64,000 bases of DNA, from NCBI GenBank assembly GCA_014860565.1, contig JACZJN010000071.1, positions 1 to 64,000 on the forward strand. Direction: 5' to 3'. Source of the stretch: Bacteroidota bacterium. GTDB taxonomy: Bacteria > Bacteroidota > Ignavibacteria > SZUA-365. Shown piece after piece: positions 60,369-64,000 of this stretch (positions are counted from its first letter, which is position 1; each line of letters begins with the position of its first letter). The notes beneath the pieces are model-generated. The model made no database searches. It saw nothing but the letters and a program-made list of their open reading frames with translations, and was not told the origin of the DNA. Position numbers and translations under genes: made by a program.

Positions 60369-62969
60369 ATGATGCAACGGCGCCTTCTTCATTTATTGTT
60401 GTTATTCCCGTTACTGCTTCCGGTTCATCTCTCGGCGCAGGAAGGCCATTTCAATCCCCTTCCCACATTCGAGGACCGGGGAATGCGCATCACCTTGTCG
60501 ATGAAAGGGCAACTGGGGTATACGGCGACGAACGAACCCTTCGGGATGTTGTGGCCCGCGCCGTCGGTATCCGATTCCCGCGCGCGCGGACTCTGTTTCT
60601 CCGCGACACCGGTGCTCGCTGGCCGAGTGAACGGCGCACTCCGCGTATCGGCGAGTTATTACCGCGACAATTTCATCCCCGGACCCATTTTCAGCGGAAA
60701 GCCGGTCACCAACCCCACCGATCCGTATTACCGCGCCTACACGGTAACGTGGATGCAGGAAAACGGCAGCGATTATCGCGACTGGCCGGTGGACCTCGGT
60801 GCGCCCGGCGTGGCGGAAGGAGAGCCGGAGTTCTACGGAAACTCGCAGATGTTCTGGGTGACGAATGATCTCGATACGACCGCCATGCGGCAGAACAATG
60901 GCTGTGATCCGATGGGAGTCGAAATGCGTTCCCTGCTCTACTCGCCCTGGGAGGGAGACGCGAGAGACAACACCCTGCTGCTTCAGGTCACCTACATCAA
61001 CAAGGGAAAGGAAAACATTCGCGATGCGTATGCCGGATTTTTCATGGATACGGATTTGCGGGATGCGCTCAATGACCTGGCGGGATCTGATTCCGTTCGC
61101 GGGATGGTGTTTGCATACGACGGGCGCGTCGATGCGGTGCCGGACGGCATGCCCACGGCCTTCGGTATCGCAATGCTTCAGACGCCCGCCGTCGCATCAC
61201 CGGGAGACAGCGCGCGATGGTTCTCCGGATGGAAATCCGATGCACGGAACATACCCGTCACGGCAGCGGTCGTGCCGTTCAAGTGGCAAAGCACTCCCGT
61301 CAGCGAACCGGTGCTCGGCAAGGACGACACGGAGCAGTGGTATGCACTGATGCAGGGACGTGGAACGGATGTGGATGTTGTCAGTCCGCTCAGCGGAACA
61401 CCGACACGCTTCTGGTACTCCGGCGACGTCGTGGCGGGCAGCGGCTGGCTGCCGCGTGACGGGATGAAGCTTGCCGACGGACAGATGTTTCCGCAGAGCG
61501 TGGGAGATCAGCGTGTGCTTATTTCAGCCGGGCCGTTCGATCTCGCTCCCGGCGACACGCAGCAGGTGACGTTTGCTTTCATCGCAGCCCGCGGCGCAAC
61601 ACCCCGCGCCGCAGTCCAGGAACTTCGCGACCGCGCCGATTTCTGGCGTGCCGATTTCCTGCGCCGCCCGATCGCGGCCGCCTATCGCAGTATTGCCGTC
61701 CGTCCTCCCAGCTCGACGTCTCTCCCCGGCGTGATCGAGGTGAATGCGCGCATGAGTGGGATTCCGGTGGATATGCGCGTCGAAGTGACCGCTGCGGATG
61801 GAGCAGTGCTCACCGACGCGGCGATGGACCGCTTCGCTTCGCAGGGCGAGTGGGTGTACCGGAAAACCTTGACACTCGCCGATGTCCTCCGTGACGGCGT
61901 GAATGTATCGTTCATCGCCGAGTGGAACGGGGAAACGATGCGCATTCCTGGCAGGGTTTCCCTGCCGGTGAGCGGCAGCATCGACATGGATGGAATCGAA
62001 GTCCTCGAAGAAGGTGACGGAAACGGACGCATGGCGCTGGACGAGGACGCGAAGTGGTTTCCCCGTATCGTCAATCGTACCGCCTATGACTACGACATTC
62101 TCGCGCAATCCTACCAGATGCCGAATGCCCAGTGGCTCAACGCGCCCGGTCTTCCGGCAGGCGGGACGCTTCCCTCCGCGCAGCGGCCCTGGCAGCCGAC
62201 GATGGGGTATGCCAGTTTCTGGGATGACTCACTCAGAATCACAGGCGACAGCATCGCGTACCGCTACGACCTTTTCGATCCTTTGCATAATGTCTGGTGG
62301 GAGCGGCAGAACTGGATTCCCGCTGACAGCACTGCCGACGAATGGTATGACGTGCTGATGACGCAGGTGCGCGGTTCGTCGGACGAACGCCCGGGTGTGC
62401 GCCTGATCGATCTCGGGGTCCTGCAGGACAAATGGTACGTCGCATCGATTTCCGGCGTGGCCGGGATCTTCGACCGGCAGCTGGCGCTGCACGACTCCGC
62501 CACGGGCGTTCCGTATTTTTCCGACTACGGTCTCGACGTTTTCACCGGCGCCGTACCGGTGACGGACGGGTTCCGCGTAGTGCGCGGCACGATCGGGAAA
62601 GCCGGGCAGGGTGCCCATCCGGCGACAGCGGCGGATCTCTACATCTTCAATCCGCGGCACGTGCTGCTCGCACGCAGCCAGAAAGCCGCGGCGGATGCCG
62701 TCGTATCGCGTCCTTCCCCCATGCCGTTGACGGACTGGACTTCTATCACGATCGATCTTCCAGAACCATCCACCCTGCGTGCCGAGGTCTACAATCTCAT
62801 CGGTCAGCGCGTCAAGGTGCTGCGCGACGAGGCGGTGCCCGCCGGCCGGCATCTTCTCGTGTGGGACGGCTACTGGTCCGACGGCCGCGCCGCCGAAACC
62901 GGAACCTACCTCCTCCGCATCCTCGCCCGGGGCTCCGAGGTCACGCGCAAAATTATGGTGATCCGGTAG
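60369..62969 (+). CDS. Large T9SS-exported surface protein of unknown function
   Basis: This 866-residue protein has a signal peptide (RRLLHLLLLFPLLLPVHLSAQ), a long middle region rich in beta-strand and aromatic segments (LLQVTYINKGKENIRDAYAG, a typical immunoglobulin-like segment) and a C-terminal type A sorting domain of about 80 residues (LRAEVYNLIGQRVKVL, GTYLLRILARG). No catalytic residues could be assigned. Similar long sorted proteins with unknown role are common in the same lineages. The ATG at 60369 has AGAGGA seven bases upstream; the frame remains open from 60132, but that part lies over the inverted-repeat element and lacks signal features. Confidence 0.8.
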   Translation: MMQRRLLHLLLLFPLLLPVHLSAQEGHFNPLPTFEDRGMRITLSMKGQLGYTATNEPFGMLWPAPSVSDSRARGLCFSATPVLAGRVNGALRVSASYYRDNFIPGPIFSGKPVTNPTDPYYRAYTVTWMQENGSDYRDWPVDLGAPGVAEGEPEFYGNSQMFWVTNDLDTTAMRQNNGCDPMGVEMRSLLYSPWEGDARDNTLLLQVTYINKGKENIRDAYAGFFMDTDLRDALNDLAGSDSVRGMVFAYDGRVDAVPDGMPTAFGIAMLQTPAVASPGDSARWFSGWKSDARNIPVTAAVVPFKWQSTPVSEPVLGKDDTEQWYALMQGRGTDVDVVSPLSGTPTRFWYSGDVVAGSGWLPRDGMKLADGQMFPQSVGDQRVLISAGPFDLAPGDTQQVTFAFIAARGATPRAAVQELRDRADFWRADFLRRPIAAAYRSIAVRPPSSTSLPGVIEVNARMSGIPVDMRVEVTAADGAVLTDAAMDRFASQGEWVYRKTLTLADVLRDGVNVSFIAEWNGETMRIPGRVSLPVSGSIDMDGIEVLEEGDGNGRMALDEDAKWFPRIVNRTAYDYDILAQSYQMPNAQWLNAPGLPAGGTLPSAQRPWQPTMGYASFWDDSLRITGDSIAYRYDLFDPLHNVWWERQNWIPADSTADEWYDVLMTQVRGSSDERPGVRLIDLGVLQDKWYVASISGVAGIFDRQLALHDSATGVPYFSDYGLDVFTGAVPVTDGFRVVRGTIGKAGQGAHPATAADLYIFNPRHVLLARSQKAAADAVVSRPSPMPLTDWTSITIDLPEPSTLRAEVYNLIGQRVKVLRDEAVPAGRHLLVWDGYWSDGRAAETGTYLLRILARGSEVTRKIMVIR

Positions 62970-63001
62970 GATTCGATTCACGGGGAATCTCCGACTCGCA
63001 C

Positions 63002-63032
63002 GATATTGGGATATTGGGATATTGGGATATTG
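63002..63032. repeat. Short tandem repeat (GATATTGG, almost four units)
   Basis: The 8-base unit GATATTGG occurs three times and is followed by a partial fourth (GATATTG). It lies directly before the family B palindrome at 63031. Confidence 0.85.
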
Positions 63033-63060
63033 TAGGGGCGCAGCATGCTGCGCCCCTACA
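63031..63060. repeat. Perfect 30-bp palindrome, repeat family B
   Basis: Identical to the copy at 54796-54825. It lies 61 bases after the stop of the sorted protein gene and 75 bases before the RAYT start. Confidence 0.95.
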
Positions 63061-63135
63061 CAACGGTTGAGGGTAATACAACACGTCGGGAGTTTCATCG
63101 ATTAGGGACCGTCATACAACAATAGGGAGAACACA

Positions 63136-63684
63136 ATGCCTCGACATCGTCGTCAATCAATGCGTTTGCGTGGATTCGATCAATCCCTTCCGTTCATGTG
63201 CTTCATCACCATTCACACCCATGACAATCAACATCTCTTCGGTGCAGTTACAGATGCTGCGGTGATACATAGTGAGCTCGGTGTCATTGCGGTAAAATGC
63301 TGGCAGGAAATTCCGAGACACTTTCCCAACGTCAAACTCGATGAAATGGTCGTTATGCCGAACCATGTCCATGGGATATTGCACATCGCTCCATCGAAGA
63401 TTGTAGGGGCGCAGCATGCTGCGCCCCTACAAAGGCGTGGGGCGAACCTGACTCCCGGTACGATGGGTGTCATCGTGCGGTCCTATAAATCCGAAGTGAC
63501 ACGACAGGCACGCCAATGTCTGAACTCTCTGTCGGCGGTAATCTGGCAGCACAATTATCATGATCGCATCATCCGAGATGATCGCGCGTTATTCCACATG
63601 CGAAATTACATCCGATCGAATCCGGAACGGTGGGGTGCGTGCGGGACGGATGCTTCAGGATACACCACCCCCGACAGCCAGTAA
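63136..63684 (+). CDS. REP-associated tyrosine transposase (RAYT) with a palindrome in its reading frame
   Basis: This 182-residue protein belongs to the Y1 HUH transposase family associated with REP palindromes. His77 and His79 in MPNHVHGI form the HUH motif, and Tyr141 in WQHNYHDRIIRD is the nucleophile, as usual for single-tyrosine IS200/IS605-type enzymes that cut and join single-stranded DNA hairpins. Between them, residues 90-99 (VGAQHAAPLQ) are encoded by the 30-bp family B palindrome at 63402-63431, so the transposase appears to have received a copy of its likely substrate. The ATG has GGGAG seven bases upstream. Catalytic residues remain intact, so it could be active. Confidence 0.9.
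   Translation: MPRHRRQSMRLRGFDQSLPFMCFITIHTHDNQHLFGAVTDAAVIHSELGVIAVKCWQEIPRHFPNVKLDEMVVMPNHVHGILHIAPSKIVGAQHAAPLQRRGANLTPGTMGVIVRSYKSEVTRQARQCLNSLSAVIWQHNYHDRIIRDDRALFHMRNYIRSNPERWGACGTDASGYTTPDSQ
63402..63431. repeat. Perfect 30-bp palindrome, repeat family B, inside the RAYT gene
   Basis: The 30-base palindrome is identical to those at 54796 and 63031 and keeps the reading frame because its length is divisible by three. In the RAYT frame it is read as GTA-GGG-GCG-CAG-CAT and so on, without a stop codon. Confidence 0.95.
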
Positions 63685-64000
63685 ATGACTCCTGCAGCCG
63701 CGATACCGAGAATGACGTCGATGGCGTAATGCGCCTGGATGTACACCGTCGCGGCGATGATGCCGAGGCCGGGAAGGAGGAAGAGCCAGAAGTACCGCCG
63801 TTGAAAGCGGAACGCGAAGACGAGGGTGAGCAGCGTCACGCCGGTGTGCATGGAGGGAACGCAGTCGCGTACGGCGGGATTGAGATTGGCGGCAAGAAAG
63901 GCCTGCACCCACGCGGTGATAGGCAGCAAGCCGTGCAGCACCGGAAGCTGATCGGCCATCCAGCGGCTGGGTCCGAGCGCCGGGAAGAGGGCGTAAGTAA
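63606..64000 (-). CDS. PAP2-like membrane phosphatase, 5' end cut by window edge
   Basis: The frame stays open to the right edge, and at least 131 residues are visible. CVPSMHTG (the C-P-S-x-H signature) and QAHYAIDVILG (His and Asp of the third PAP2 motif) mark it as a PAP2-superfamily enzyme of the type that dephosphorylates or transfers lipid phosphates, similar to AUR1-like proteins. At least three membrane segments are visible. Its last 26 codons overlap the 3' end of the convergent RAYT gene, so its C-terminal residues (YPEASVPHAPHRSG) may be newly acquired at an insertion junction. Confidence 0.78.
   Translation of the reverse strand, partial: TYALFPALGPSRWMADQLPVLHGLLPITAWVQAFLAANLNPAVRDCVPSMHTGVTLLTLVFAFRFQRRYFWLFLLPGLGIIAATVYIQAHYAIDVILGIAAAGVIYWLSGVVYPEASVPHAPHRSGFDRM

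Overview
The window looks like chromosomal DNA from a moderately GC-rich Gram-negative bacterium of the FCB group (Bacteroidota, Chlorobi, Ignavibacteria, Kapabacteria and relatives). Seven predicted proteins carry a signal peptide and end in a type A sorting domain of the type IX secretion system (T9SS). LptE, GmhA and Lgt homologues indicate an LPS outer membrane, and an S46 dipeptidyl peptidase is typical of Bacteroidota. The exact lineage is inference. No rRNA, tRNA, CRISPR array, prophage or plasmid gene was recognised.

Positions 1-26988 are dominated by secreted or periplasmic protein- and peptide-degrading enzymes: a clan MA zinc peptidase cut by the left edge, a sorted alpha/beta hydrolase, an S46 peptidase with the DPP11-type specificity arginine, two adjacent subtilisin-like proteases with Asp-box propellers and T9SS tails, a sorted Asp-box protein, a DPP5-like S9 peptidase and a zinc peptidase lipoprotein. 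Between them lie a WalJ/YycJ-like hydrolase, a TonB-like protein, Lgt, a sorted CxxCH protein, a NUDIX hydrolase and an NDH-2 type dehydrogenase. A plausible reading is sequential digestion of extracellular protein to dipeptides.

Positions 27319-37320 hold a sorted protein, GmhA with a one-piece class I fumarase, a MarR regulator, a sodium:solute symporter, a small cysteine protein, a GH13 pullulanase-like enzyme, a universal stress protein and a sugar nucleotidyltransferase. Positions 37374-46161 form a leftward cluster: ComF, IspG, rhomboid protease, Pgk, a frameshifted GAPDH, an LCP-family protein and a shortened MetH with only cap, B12 and AdoMet-activation domains. Divergent from it is an Rrf2 regulator with a histone H1-like lysine tail. 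Positions 47142-54738 form a rightward envelope-flavoured cluster: MiaB, a SPOR protein, an RNase Z-like hydrolase, a sigma-54 activator without receiver domain, LptE, a family 2 glycosyltransferase, a TPR protein and an isochorismatase-like hydrolase.

Positions 54891-64000 carry an M16 pair (one catalytic, one without the metal motif), a HAD phosphatase, two PAP2-like membrane proteins, a large sorted protein and a REP-associated tyrosine transposase (RAYT). This end is rich in dispersed palindromes and inverted repeats. One 30-bp perfect palindrome family occurs at 54796, at 63031 and inside the RAYT reading frame at 63402, where it adds ten in-frame codons. A second palindrome family with nearly the same outer arms surrounds the hydrolase at 1698-3515. 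This self-inserted RAYT and its palindromes are the most unusual feature of the window.
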